A stretch of DNA of 63,163 nt from Lingula anatina. Taxonomy: Eukaryota > Brachiopoda > Lingulata > Lingulida > Lingulidae. Shown piece by piece: positions 1 to 12,322 of this stretch. The notes under the pieces were generated by a model. It searched no databases, was not told the DNA's origin, and was given only the letters and a program-made list of their open reading frames with translations. Numbering within the stretch: position 1 is the first letter of the stretch; each line of letters begins with the position of its first letter. A program made the position numbers and the translations under genes. The stretch is from NCBI RefSeq assembly GCF_001039355.2, contig NW_019774103.1, forward strand, positions 541,164 through 604,326, read 5' to 3'.

Positions 1-1069
1 TAGCACGCTAAACCGTCACAAAAGTAATCAAAATATGCTCACCGTATGATGGCATATTGATGATGCATATCGTCGTAAAATTAGGAAAAGGAGATTGTCG
101 TAACCGATTGAACGTTTCTTGTAAAATATCGTTACTTTTTAATGAGATTTTTATAGATGTAGGTTTAAGTCAACAACAAATCTACGCGGCTTACCTTGAC
201 GTAAACCATATAGTAGGCGGTTCCATTTGAGAGCTTTCCTTTTGAAAAAAAATAATAAGACAACAGGCGCACAGGAAACAAAATTTAAGTGTGTGTGGGT
301 CTAACCATTAAAATAATTAGATACGTGCACTTTGGACGACAAAAAACGTTTTATTCGTCCAAGCGTGCATAAAGTTGACTAGGGTATGAAGTAGTCATTG
401 AATGCACACAAAGCATAAAGAAGTATACAGGTGTCATTCTTTCTTCCTCGATTGCTGGAAATGACGTGATTGAAATAACTATATGTATATGGGGTGGGGT
501 GCCGACGGGTGAGGGTCCCAAGCTTCACATCGACTTTTCTTGAAGTGTATTGCGTCTCAAAATCCCAAGAGTGGCTTCTCATTTTAAAATAAAAATAATC
601 TTATTAAATTCAATTCAAGTTAAGATTTAATTGCCACTAGCTGCAATTGAAACAGCTCTCGTTAAACACCAAAAGGTCACTTAAATTAGACGTTGTTGAA
701 GGACAATTACCGGTTTCCTGAAAAACACTATCAGATGATCAGAAATTCTCTTTAGATGTAAAATTCCGCGCTCAGCAGTTTAGGTTTATATTCAAGTGTG
801 TGTGGTGATGGCACAAATGGCATTTTCATTCTCTCGACTCGGCATACTAAGGTAGGCTTATGTCTTAATCCAAGCCCATTTATTCAATGAGGCTTTCAGG
901 TATTCACAACTTACTCTTACCTATGAACCGCAAGCAAGCGTGACGCGTCAAGTGGTTTCTGTTACCATCCTTGGCAAATGATACCCTGGGACGCCGTTAA
1001 CGGCAAATAGTTTTAAATCATTTGACTTTCAAAAACTTTAAACCGGTATAGCGCAGTACAGCGTTAAGT
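1..1069. other. Non-genic left edge
   Basis: AT-rich sequence in which I see no convincing exon, RNA gene or repeat. The short frames in it lack splice-site context and resemble nothing I know. Confidence 0.4.
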
Positions 1070-1549
1070 ATGGAAAAGGAGAACTCGAGCCCGATTTTCT
1101 CTCAGGAACTGATAAGAAGTGAAAAACACAAAGATGAGAAGGTGCGTCGCACATCAAAGACCGTACATGCTGACTTCGTAAGATTAAAAGCTAGAACTGA
1201 GAGGTTACGAATTAAGGACATCCTCATACGAAGCAGATCCACTTGTGTTTTATTACGGGCTAAGCGACTAAGGACGTGCTCACCTATACCCCTTGGGAGA
1301 GACACCTGTGCCCATTTCAAGGAACACAAAGTTACAGGCGCCGAGTCCCGATCAACGCCTACAGGGTCCCCCATTCGCGGAGCAAGCCTACGAAATTCGC
1401 CTCAAAATAATTTGGAACTGCGTCGCTGTATTACAACTGGTCAATTGCTTCTTCCCAGTGAAGATCAGTCTGATCGCCCAATTCCTCCACCAAGAAGGAA
1501 GAAAAATCAACGCAAGATGGCACTGACGTGGACCGAACCAAACGGTTAA
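1070..1549 (+). CDS. Unassigned basic 159-aa ORF
   Basis: I do not recognise this protein. A true ATG opens a 159-codon frame in a locally GC-richer island, which is long for sequence this AT-rich. The product is very basic and low in hydrophobic residues. It has Ser/Thr-Pro pairs near residues 95-110 and a proline-arginine patch near the C-terminus (PIPPPRRKK) that resembles an SH3-binding motif. No domain, signal peptide or membrane segment is visible. Other frames on both strands are also open here, so the openness may come from base composition. It could be a single-exon gene, one exon of a larger gene, or spurious. Confidence 0.25.
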   Translation: MEKENSSPIFSQELIRSEKHKDEKVRRTSKTVHADFVRLKARTERLRIKDILIRSRSTCVLLRAKRLRTCSPIPLGRDTCAHFKEHKVTGAESRSTPTGSPIRGASLRNSPQNNLELRRCITTGQLLLPSEDQSDRPIPPPRRKKNQRKMALTWTEPNG

Positions 1550-1564
1550 GTGTGACAGACTCAC

Positions 1565-1665
1565 ATACCTCCACCAACAAAGGAGGTTATGTTCTTAACA
1601 ACGTTGGGTTGCCTTTTTTTTAAACAAGATATCTCAAAAAGTTCTGGACAAATACAGGACGTTCA
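1565..1665. repeat. Degenerate copy of the CTCCGC/GGAGGTTATG interspersed repeat
   Basis: Carries the diagnostic pieces AAAGGAGGTTATGTT and TCTCAAAAAGTTCTGGACAAA. The same pieces occur in better-preserved form at 35838-36065, so this is a decayed or truncated member of that family. Confidence 0.5.
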
Positions 1666-2266
1666 TCTATTCAGAACGGAAGGGAAAAACTACAATTTCA
1701 TCTGAGTCCGAATCTCTTTATATTTAAAAAGTCTTTTTGGAAAATTGAACAATGTCAAAATTATCGATAGAAAAGATTTAAGAAGACAAGGAATAAAAGG
1801 ATCGTTTCCATCTTGTATTTTGGATAGAAACTGGGAAGATTCAATCATCGAGGTCAAATGGATTACAACTGGTGCTTTGAATAAAAAGCAGTATTGTGAA
1901 AAACAGCATATACAGACAAACTATTACCACTTTAAATATACATGTCGATGTTAGCTCATAACTTAAGCCTTTATTACTATAGGACACAGTGGCGAAGTGA
2001 TGTTCCAAGAAATCAAAACGAAAACGATTGAAAATCACATACGATTAATAATAATGGCTTATTTGATCCTATTTGATCTTATTCGAACTTATTACTATAG
2101 TAGGCCCTATAATCCAATATTTTTAAGAGTTAAATGTCGTCGTTTAAGTTATATCGGATTTTAAAATAATAAAATTTCAGTGAAGCTTGTTTCGATTCTA
2201 AGAGCATATTCTGCTGGTTTCTGCTGCTAAGACTTTACACCGCAGCAACGTTTATCTTACTATACG

Positions 2267-2571
2267 AGTACCCTCTACCAGGGCCACAGATTGATTTCTC
2301 AATAGATATTAACAGATATGTCTCTGATTAAATAGATGGCTAATATCTGCACTGTGCCTCAGCAAATATGTCGACAATTCAGGGGCGGATTTAGGCCGTC
2401 TTCTGGGTCTTCCGGAAGACGGTCAGATTTTCAAGTTTGCATTGACGGGTATCTGATTTTTTCTGTTGGAAGATGGAGGATGGATCAACAAAGATAATTT
2501 GGAAGACTGTCAGAAAATATCTCTGAATCCGTCCCTGGACAATAATAACTGCGGCCCTGGTAGAGGGTACT
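2267..2571. mobile_element. MITE with perfect 19-bp terminal inverted repeats
   Basis: AGTACCCTCTACCAGGGCC at 2267-2285 is matched exactly in reverse complement at 2553-2571. There is no coding capacity between the ends, so it is a non-autonomous element. A second TIR element (2380-2537) is nested inside. Removing it leaves an outer element of about 147 bp. I could not define a clear target-site duplication. Confidence 0.6.
2380..2537. mobile_element. Nested hAT-like MITE, 158 bp
   Basis: The ends are CAGGGGCGGATTTAG and the near inverse CTGAATCCGTCCCTG. They are flanked by GACAATT and GACAATA, a slightly imperfect target duplication. The termini closely resemble those of the hAT-like element at 46035-46300, so both probably belong to one family. 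It inserted into the older element at 2267-2571. Confidence 0.6.
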
Positions 2572-2755
2572 GTACGGGTAGTAGGCTATAATTACATGTA
2601 TCCCTTCACATGCTCTTTGTTATTATGATTGTGGTAGAGAAGATTTTGATAGTCATTTCCCGTGGTACTGAGTTTTGTGGAAGTGGTGAATGATGGGGAA
2701 ATGAAAGTACATGGTGGAAGAACCAAGTGTTAGGTTTCTGGAATAAAATGTCTTA

Positions 2756-2779
2756 TCCAACAACAACAACAACAACAAG
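2756..2779. repeat. (CAA)n microsatellite
   Basis: A short perfect trinucleotide run in otherwise non-coding sequence. Confidence 0.8.
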
Positions 2780-4069
2780 CGTACTTCAGTCATATACTCG
2801 TATGAGCTGACCATAGACTATAGACAACAGTTGCCACAACCCCTCCACTGAAATGAGCTATACCTGTTGTTATTTGCATAACAATATGTTGCTCATCGCA
2901 GTGCGAACTGTCTTCCAGTCACTTGACAGTTGGACACCGTAAGGTGAAGACTCAAGAATACACATATCTGTCGTGCAGTCGTAAGTTCAAGCTTTTATAA
3001 GGCGTGGAAGTTGCAGAAGCAAAAATGCACCTTTTGTAAGTATTTTTTCAACGTACGATAGTTAGGTATTAAAACCGCAGAAGAAGGAAAGAAAAGTTAC
3101 AACATATGTTTGTAACACGCGTCTTTGTTATATTCCATCTGTCAATCAGACAAAGCCGTGCATGCATCTCTCCACGGGAAATATTGATAAATGTCTATTA
3201 TTATTATTACCTCAGCATGAATATGAAAATATATTGTTTATGAAGAAATTATTCTTTGGGAATGAAAACGAACAGGAAGAACCACACTCCTTTCTAGACA
3301 TCTTTGGCGAAAACCTGCGTTTAATTGAAATCTTAAGCTTTGCAATTTCCAATTTTTCTCAGGAAATCTGCATGAATATTTGTGTGATCCTGTACATTTT
3401 AAATGTTTTACGTGAATGTTAGTATAACCACAACGAACACTGATCAGTAGAGATACTAGTGCTCGTTACAGTTTTGAGTCTTTTATCAACAGTGCAGAGG
3501 CATCTTTTTATGCCCATCACATGTACAATGGTTTTTAGGAAAATTTCTAAAGAAATTACCCGAACAATCTAATGGACAATTTTAGTCCAATACCTTTTAT
3601 TATTTTTGAATTTTTCTAGGTAAATTTCAATGATTTTAGGTTTTATGTATGATATTTGGATGCAATGTTTGACATTTGCTTTATCTCGGTTTATAAGAAA
3701 TTTCATTATCATCGTTGTTGTTGTTGTACATGCGTAGGCTACATATTTGATTTATTCAATACAATAAAGAAAAGTAAATTAGGTCTTTTGTCAGTCTGTA
3801 AAATTCACCGGCTCCAATCTTCTCTGAAATATGTCAATATGATTTGCAAGTGTTGCAAGTGTTGCTCTCTCAAACGGTACTTGTTACCTCCGCCATTGAA
3901 AGACTAAGAGGTATTTCCATCGGCCAAATTTTAGTTTGATGAGATAAATGAGATAGATACAGAAGGGCCAGGTTAAAAATTCATCTGAATCCAGGTCTTT
4001 TCATACTTGAATTTTTTTCATAACATAATTTTAGTATTATTTACATGTGGAATTTTCCTAATGTTTGAG
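2780..4069. other. Non-genic interval
   Basis: No supported gene. Short frames at 3162-3422 and 3656-3907 show no domain, no splice context and AT-driven composition. Confidence 0.4.
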
Positions 4070-4315
4070 CTATCGGTCTACCCTTTGGTCCTTTCTTGTA
4101 CTTATTCTAGACGCAAGGCACTCCATCATTTCTATTATAAAGCCCTCCTCTCCTCCATATTTATTTGAGGAGTTATCAGTCTGGGCATAATTGTTAAACA
4201 ATGTTTTAATAATTTCAGAAGCCAACCCTGATACCGCACAACATGCGACTGCAAGCGACGTAGCCTTTTGTTCGCCTTCAGGAACCCGACGACCTTTCAT
4301 GCATTCATATTTAAA
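4070..4315 (-). CDS. Possible 3'-terminal coding exon, unidentified
   Basis: On the minus strand a plausible acceptor (CTATTCAG) precedes position 4315. From there 81 codons run in frame to a stop at 4070. The peptide looks protein-like: an alanine-rich helical stretch (SLAVACCAVSGLASEIIKTL), an Asn/Ser-rich linker, then a second helix (EGFIIEMMECLASRIS). I do not recognise a family. An ATG at codon 6 would alternatively allow a stand-alone 76-aa product. No upstream exon was found, so the gene is incomplete as called and may be spurious. Confidence 0.25.
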   Translation of the reverse strand, partial: FKYECMKGRRVPEGEQKATSLAVACCAVSGLASEIIKTLFNNYAQTDNSSNKYGGEEGFIIEMMECLASRISTRKDQRVDR

Positions 4316-5107
4316 CTGAATAGATACATTTCTATGCGTTTTTTTCTTTTATTTTCATGTGAAATAATTATGATGAAAATTGTTATAAGTGTAGATATAA
4401 CTGTCTGACCACTATCAAATGAAATCTGCTAAATATGATCTGCCTTTGGGATTAATGATTTTCTATTTTCCTGCAGACATTTAAAATTTAAATGGTCCCA
4501 AAGTTTTGTAAACATTACTAACGGTTACATAATGGTGCTAGTACATGTATGTGGGCATTTAAAAATTCTGCACCCACTGAAATAGTATATCTAAAAAGTT
4601 TTCCAATATTTATCATATATATTTGAAATCTTGTTTTGAATTTTGTATCAAATACATTTTGCACTATAGCATGATAGTTGTTAACATCTTTTAGAATAAA
4701 TTTTTTCATCCTCCTGAATAAAAAAATTCCCCAAATTTCTGTATATAGTTCAGATCCTTTTTTGACGGTTTTTGGTTTTTACCACCGCAAATTGATTCAA
4801 ATTGACGACCTTAACCCTCCTATGAATACAAAGTAACTGAAATACGAAAATGTTGAGATTCTAACGCAACCGTAAGACACGTTTTGTAAATGGCACCAGT
4901 TAGTTGAGTTTGCCCAAGAGATGGGCTTACATTTAATGAAAGTATAAGATTGATGGCTTGCTTTCCAATTCCTATTATCTGTATCTGATTAAATGTATTA
5001 TATGCATCTGATTTTTTCGAATTTTAAAATCTATTTAATGACCAATTTTCAAGTGCACGTAGTCCAAAATGTGCACTATATGATGTTATAAATTTAAATT
5101 AATTTGT

Positions 5108-5835
5108 GGAATGCCCCTCAAACTGGATTGACCTCACCCTACCTGTTACCCCTCAAAATTTGAATGGACTCTACCTACCTGTCACCCCTCAAAAATTGAA
5201 TGGACTTGCCCCACCTGTCACCCCTCGTGATAAAATGGACTCAACCCACCTGTCACCCCTAGGAATATAATGAACTTGCCCCACCTATCATCCCTCGTAA
5301 TTAAATGGACTCAGCCCACCTGTCACCCCTCGACATTTTAATGAACTCGCCCCACCTGTCACCCCTCGAAATAAAATGGACTCAACCCACCTGTCACCCC
5401 TCAGAAATTAAATGAACTCGCCCCACCTGTCACCCCTCAAAAATTGAATGGACTCAGCCAACCTGTCACCCCTCGAAATAAAATGGACTTGACTCACCTG
5501 TCACCCTTCGAAATAAAATGGACTTGCCCACCTGTCACCCCTCTTGATAACTTGTTACCCCTTGTTTCCCCTGCAAAATTGAATGGTCTCACCCTACCAG
5601 CCTCCCTTAGAATAATAAAGGGCTTGGCCCATCTGACATCCCTCAAAACAGAATTTATTCATCCAACATAACACCCCAAAAGATTGAATGGAATGGCACA
5701 ATCTGACACTCCTTAAAATAGAATGTACTCGCCCCACCTGGAATTACTAAAATAATAATGGAACCATCCCGTCTGACAGCACTTAAAATTGCGCAAACGT
5801 GCGCGCCCACCTTATGCCCCTCAAAAAATTGAATT
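5108..5835. repeat. Minisatellite, 35-37 bp unit, about 20 copies
   Basis: Head-to-tail degenerate units built round CACCTGTCACCCCTC followed by an A-rich stretch and ATGGACT. The centre (about 5180-5530) is most regular and both edges decay. Chance frames inside it translate to repeats and are not genes. Confidence 0.9.
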
Positions 5836-6244
5836 CGCATATGAGATATTCATTTTACTTCTAGTTGAACATGAAAGAGTACACAGTAGCAAATGATTCG
5901 TAAGTGGATCGACTAAATAAACAATCTGTCTCCAGCGAAAATATGCATTTTAACCTTCATGTTTAAAAGTTGAGATATGGGTATGCAAACACAAAATTTC
6001 ATCGTGGCATTTAAAACACTTATAGATACACTGACTCTTGCCTGGTATAAAATAGATATATAAAATCTGGGAGAACACTGAATGATTTAGAATTCAAAAA
6101 GATATACCTGAGCTTTCTTCAAGGTATTATTGGAATAAGAAAAATGCGAAAAGTAACTTAAAGATGTCAATGTGTCATCATGAACATCTATGAAATTAAT
6201 CTTGTCCTAATCTGCTTCAGTTGCAATCATGAAGTGTGTTTTTT

Positions 6245-6284
6245 TAAATAAATAAATAAATAGATAAATAAATAAATAAATAAA
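6245..6284. repeat. (AAAT)n microsatellite
   Basis: Tetranucleotide run with one interruption (TAGA). Confidence 0.85.
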
Positions 6285-6811
6285 CGAAATATAACACAGA
6301 CCAGTGGGTGTTAGGTATTCAATTGACAATATCTGGTATCTGGGACACAAAAATTGTATCTATTACGATGACATCTATCATAAAATCATTGACGCATCTA
6401 TTTACAGTATGCTTTTAACGATCTTAAGAAATCATCAACGTACATCTTTCCAAAATACAGACAAACTAGTAAAACGTGAAAAAATATAGGAATATTATTT
6501 ACTGGTAATTAGATTTCGCAGAAACACGAAAAAAATTGTAAGACGCGGCCTTGGTGCTTAGAAAATGCTATCTTCTAAACTGCAAAGAGTACATTCGACC
6601 TTTCCATAAATATTCGAAATAAAACAAGCTTGTGACACTCTTAATATGCAAGCCATATTTCTCCGACGATACAAGCACGCATCACATTGTTGAGTAATGC
6701 ACATAAATACGTAACTTTTTTCACTCTTATTCACTTTTAGTACTTGGCTATAGAAGAAATGTTACTCACAAGATATATTTGCTTCAACGCTGAAAGGAAC
6801 ATTTGTTGTAG

Positions 6812-6831
6812 CAAGGAGTTATAACTCCTTG
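6812..6831. repeat. Perfect 20-bp palindrome
   Basis: CAAGGAGTTATAACTCCTTG is its own reverse complement. It may be the core of a short fold-back repeat or simply a hairpin. Confidence 0.6.
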
Positions 6832-7689
6832 GTTGTAGTGACTTCACCACAGCTATGCTGTGTCCTCTTCTAACACGGCCCAGCTGTCAAATGACTATAC
6901 TGGAAGACTGCTCGCGCACTGCTCGGAGCTACGTATTGTGCAAATGATAACAGGTAGAGCGCAATATGAATGAGGAGTTACTGTCTTATAAGACAAGAAA
7001 GGCGAATCTATATGATTTTACACATAAAGATTTTGGTAGTTCTTGGCTGACACAGATTATTTAATCAATAGTTCATAATAAATGTCTTGAAATCCCTCAT
7101 TGCGAAATGCTGCATGACCTAATTCTGTGCCGACTCAATGCTGTCGGAATTATATATATATATTCTGATCGTTACAACATATTAACATAGTAACTGCCCA
7201 GGGCCAGCTAACACTTTTATAGCTAAATTTTGACTTAATAATACACGTGCTTCGTATTATTACAAAGTGGACATTCATTTCAAAACAAGTTTTCAAGTTT
7301 TTACTTTACCGAAATATTTATTAATTTCTTATTGTTGATGTAATCATATTTAAGAACATTAAACATATTAAGCTAAAATATGTAACTCATATACTGCAAC
7401 ACATATTTGGGACAGCTCCATAGTCTTGACACAAGATGGCCCTTTTAAAGAGAGGTACATGTAACCTTCTTGGTTTTTTTTTTCTTGCCAAGCAGTCTAT
7501 GTTTAAAGATTAATCTTTTTCCTTTGGTTTTAAGTAGTAAGTCGTTTCCCATCACAGGCTTTACAAGTCGTACTATGACTAAGTTTTCTACATCCTTTCC
7601 AAGTAACTGTGTTTCCAGTATCTGTACTGTACATTGAATAAAAAAAACACACTGATAACTCAATTTCTTTTTCCACATTTTATTCACAG

Positions 7690-10069
7690 TATGGAAAATT
7701 GTAGAACGTTCCAGTAACTACAAAAAGTCATACTAGAAGAACTTTCCACTAAAACTGGCTGCAAAACCATGTTTGCCAGATGCACTGAATCGTGCTTAGA
7801 AGGTGACCACCTTAACACAGCGTCATTACTGGCCTGGGAAAGCGAGTGTTACACCATATATCACAACTCCCCATGTGTCATGACTTGGTTATTATCCTTT
7901 GTAACATGTGCCTTATTAAAACTTTATTGGAAGTTTTTACAAATGATAACCAAAACATTTCTCAAGCTTTCAATAAAATGTTTTTCATTAACATTAATAC
8001 ATGTAACTGCATATTTGAATAGGAAAGAACCACATAAAAGGATGGTTTTGCTTAGGACCCGCTTCAATGATTCGACACCAATATTTCACATGGGTATTTA
8101 TATACAAGAACATTAATTGGCAGTGAGTAGTCAGACATCACACCAATAAAAACACGAGGAATGCTCGAGACGATAAAAATTATGCATAATTTTTCTATTA
8201 AAACTGACTAAAAAATCACCACTCTAATGGCACTATCAGAAAAGCAAGCTAACTCTCAGCTATTGACCAAAATAATTTATCAGTCATATTTGAATGCTTT
8301 TTTGTATAATATAAAATAAACATGGGTTTTGTCCAATAAAGAAGTCTACCAAAGGCAGATGCATAAATGTTTACAAGAACCTATAACCTATAATTCTTGT
8401 CAAATAGCATAGTGAATGTCTGCATAAAATAAATGGAGTAAAATAAGAACATCTACACTTAAAACAGATAAAGTGTGCTTTTTGACAACGTATTGCAGTA
8501 ATTTACAGTCCCAATGTGCTTTTACATGTTATAAATATGTACAGGCAAAGACTTGAGCTGAAAGTTACAGATCGTAACAATAGTGGAAAGAGATCAAGAT
8601 AAAACTTCAAGTGCATTCAGATCAATTTCAACTAAAACCTGTTCCAAAGAAATTCAGTTACTAATAGCCAGAGATTTACAAACAGTAAGCCCAGTGGCAC
8701 TGCTTTCAATCCCCCATACCTTGCTGTATTTTGTCAGATTATCTCCAGGCCGTTTTGCAAATAAGAAGAGATGTCTTCAATATCAGGATCAATGGAGGAT
8801 TAATTAAGTCACTCGTGGATGTGTTTTACGCTTAAAGTTTTCATTTAAAATTGGTCTGAATGCACACAAATGATCAAATACCAAAGGTGATGATGAATAC
8901 CCAAGTCATCCATTGGGTCACAACCTGTACACAGTACATAAAATCACTTAAAACTTGTCTGACAAATTTTTCTGAATGACTTATTTACAAAATTAACCAA
9001 ATTCTCACTTTTACTTTCAGTGAACATAAAAACATCAGACGTATTCATACAAGTTTCTAAAATATATATTAATGTCACATGACATTGTAAATCTAAAACA
9101 ACTTTCCAAGACTAGACATGCTTTTTATCCAGCCAGAGTAAATAAAAACTGTTTTCACTTGTGATATTTCCATTTCATATCAGGTGAAGTACAACTGACC
9201 AGATCGCAATTTTGAGGTATTTTGTACACAGCAGGACTGCCCTTTGTTGTATTTTTTTTTTTTTTTTTACAGAATACAAGAGATTATCAATGTATTTGTT
9301 GAATATCTTCAATACAAAGGTAACATGTGCTCATTACAGCTTAGTAGATACACTAAAGATGTTGCAACTTCCAACTCCCATAGGGATATATCTTTCATTT
9401 GCAATCATGTGCTTGTTTTCCACACCTCAAAATGTCCACAAGCCTTATTAGATCATTCAAAATCACCACATCAGCAATGCTGCACATTATCACAATGAAA
9501 TAAAAAAACGGCTTCAGATGTGCCACAATTGAAATCATAAATGATTAAAAGCATTTCCCCTGAAATATTATCAACATAATCTCACTCACATTAAAAAAAG
9601 TGCAATAATAAAGCAATACATCAAATCATGAAGCACTGAATAACCTTTAGGAGGAAGCCACTTTCTGAAGATCTTTAATATTATCTTTTTCCTTTTTTTG
9701 TTTGGAATTAAAAAAATTCATTTCAGTATTCAAAGGTGAATTTTTATGGTTAAATTTAAGTAAAATTGTCGATCTTGTCCTTTTTTATTAATCGTGCTAA
9801 TTTTAAATATTGCTTGCTTAAATTTGAAAACTTAAAATATACCAGTTCTGTTTAAAAAATAAAATAAATCTAAAATTAAGGGACAATCTTACATTTCTCT
9901 TTAAAATGAATTTTTAAACCATAACCATTGTACTGAAGTTCTAACCTAACAGTAAAAGTATTTAAAAAATAAGATCAAAAATAAAAAGAACATGATCCTG
10001 CAGAGAGTTATCACCTTTATGAAAAACTTAACCCAGGTGAGTTTGTCCCATCTTGTAATTGAGCACCAT
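7690..10069 (-). other. Probable EEF2K 3' UTR and downstream sequence
   Basis: Sequence directly downstream of the EEF2K stop codon on the minus strand. It is AT-rich with no supported coding frame. Several minus-strand AATAAA signals exist (for example near 9786, 7925 and 7680), so the 3' UTR could be a few hundred bases to about 2.4 kb. The true poly(A) site cannot be chosen from sequence. Confidence 0.4.
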
Positions 10070-10188
10070 CTATTCTTCAACGTCTTCACATTCTGCCCAC
10101 ACTTCCTCTGCCAATGCGTAATACTTGTTAGCAAGCCTGCCTTTCATGGCTTCCATGGCCGCCTCTGCTGCCTCATTATAGAGTTCAC
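10070..10188 (-). CDS. EEF2K: EEF2K coding exon 12 and stop (aa 679-717)
   Basis: Encodes the last repeat, [18 protein letters not shown], and an acidic tail ending before TAG. This C-terminal end is the eEF2-recognition region in the vertebrate enzyme. Confidence 0.95.
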
Positions 10189-12243
10189 CTTTGAGGAAAC
10201 AAACATTTATGTTAATATTACATGCAGTTAAACCATTTTATTTACAATAATAAGTTTTCACTTCATCTGGTTAACTTATCTTTTTGACAAATACTGAAAA
10301 GCACGAGCAGCCAATATACTGATACCATTAGAGGATATAAACTTTATTGTTAATCTTTTTCGGTTCAATATTTTGAAAAACTGCATCATTTCTGTTAAAA
10401 ATCACAAATTATGATAGCTGTAAGATATAAGATACAATTTCAACATTAGCTGTTGATAAAAAGTTACAACTTTATTCCAAATGACAAGTGATTTTACATG
10501 TATGACAGCTAGATTGTTAAAGGAAGCCAAAGGGATTTCTTTTGATTGTGTTAACAGGTAATCATGCCAAAAGGTTTGCTTAACATGAGAATCGGCAAGA
10601 ACTGCCAAGCAAATGGCTGATTCTTCTCCTAGGCATGCAATCGTCCCAACATTGACCTCATAGGTCACATGATTCCAAAGAACTGTTTTCAAATCAGAAA
10701 AGGTCTATACCTGATTTCAGAGGATCCTTTTCCAAATTAAGACCCCCCTGTCTGTACAACTCTGCCTGTTTAGCCAATATCAGATGGCGCGGCTCTTCCA
10801 TGGCAGAATCAAATGACCCACTTTCATCATTCTCTGTCATTTTCAGAGCCTTTCCGTAGAACTCTATAGCCTCAACAAAACATCGGCTCCTGAAACGTAA
10901 CATAATACTGATATTAAATCAGTATTTGCAGTTATAAGGCCTTCAAATATATTTTACTGCAGATAGGTTTATATGTATATCCATGAAGAAAAAAAAAAAC
11001 ATTACAAAAAACATGGCCCTTGCCATCTATTTAAAAATGTTGAAAGAATTACTTTTTCACACTACATTGGTTTAAATGTACTTCATTGGTCTTAAATCTT
11101 TATTGTATACTTTTAAGTTGTCAAGAAAATGTTCCCAATTTATGGCTCCAAATGTTAAATTTACTTCCCGGAGATCAAGTCATTATTGTGTCATTTTTTT
11201 CATAATTCACCTCTTACCTTTCAGTCCCCAAACCTATGCCAGTTTCATAAGCCTTGGCCATGTACAACATAGCACTCCTGTCCCCAGCGTCTGCTGCCTG
11301 CAGCATGTAGTCAACTCCACGGTTTAGATTGTCCTCATTTTCCTGAATGATAACCAACATACTTAGAACTGTTTCCATCAAATTTATCTCCTTGTTTTTT
11401 TTTCCCTTTTTTCCTAGTGGCCAATATTTCCCCTCTTCCCCCCAATTAATTCCATGGTGGATTGAAGATCAAGTCACATTAGATCAGCCATAAGTCTGTA
11501 TTTCCCTAACTGCCACTTCTTACTAATTACCTCATACAATATGTGAGCCAAACCCACAGTGACACAATGTTTACCTAAAAATCAAGCCTAGTGATATACC
11601 TCATTTATGAGACACAAATATCTACTGGAGGTATGATATGCACATTATGTGCAATGATGAATTTTATATAATATCTTTTTCATTTCTGGCAAAAAAATTC
11701 TTCTGCCCAGTTTGAGCAAACTATCAAGTTGATGGTGTTCATGAGTATCATAATGCAGAATTTGGGGAAAAGCGATCTCTCAGGAGCAGCAAGCTGTGGT
11801 ACATCACTCAGATTAGGCAACAACTGTGTAGACGCTATGTCACGAGTCACTCACCTGCACATTGCACTCCTGCAACACGTCGTGTGGCATCTGTAGATAG
11901 ATCTTGGCCATGGTGAGTATGGCTTCCATCACGCCACATTGGGCAGCAATCTCTTCATGGAACAGTGCTGCATGCCAGTCCACCTCTGGGTTGAAGGTGT
12001 CACCATTGGTGCTGAAGCGACCGATCTCATGGTACTTTGCCAGTTCGTGGTGGACCTTGGGTGAATGAAGAGAGAGGTGAAATATTTGGTTGTGAATGTA
12101 TGGAATTTCAATTATATACATACTTAAAAATCCTAGCTGATGTGATAATCATATCCAGCCTTTCCTTTAACTTGGGTGTTCACAAAACAAAATAGTTATG
12201 GAAATTCTGATAACCTTAAGAAATAATTTGATTCTGATTTTCA

Positions 12244-12322
<79 letters not shown>

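Noticed and set aside
5444-5671. 75-codon frame in the minisatellite
   Set aside because: Translation of tandem repeat units, not a gene.
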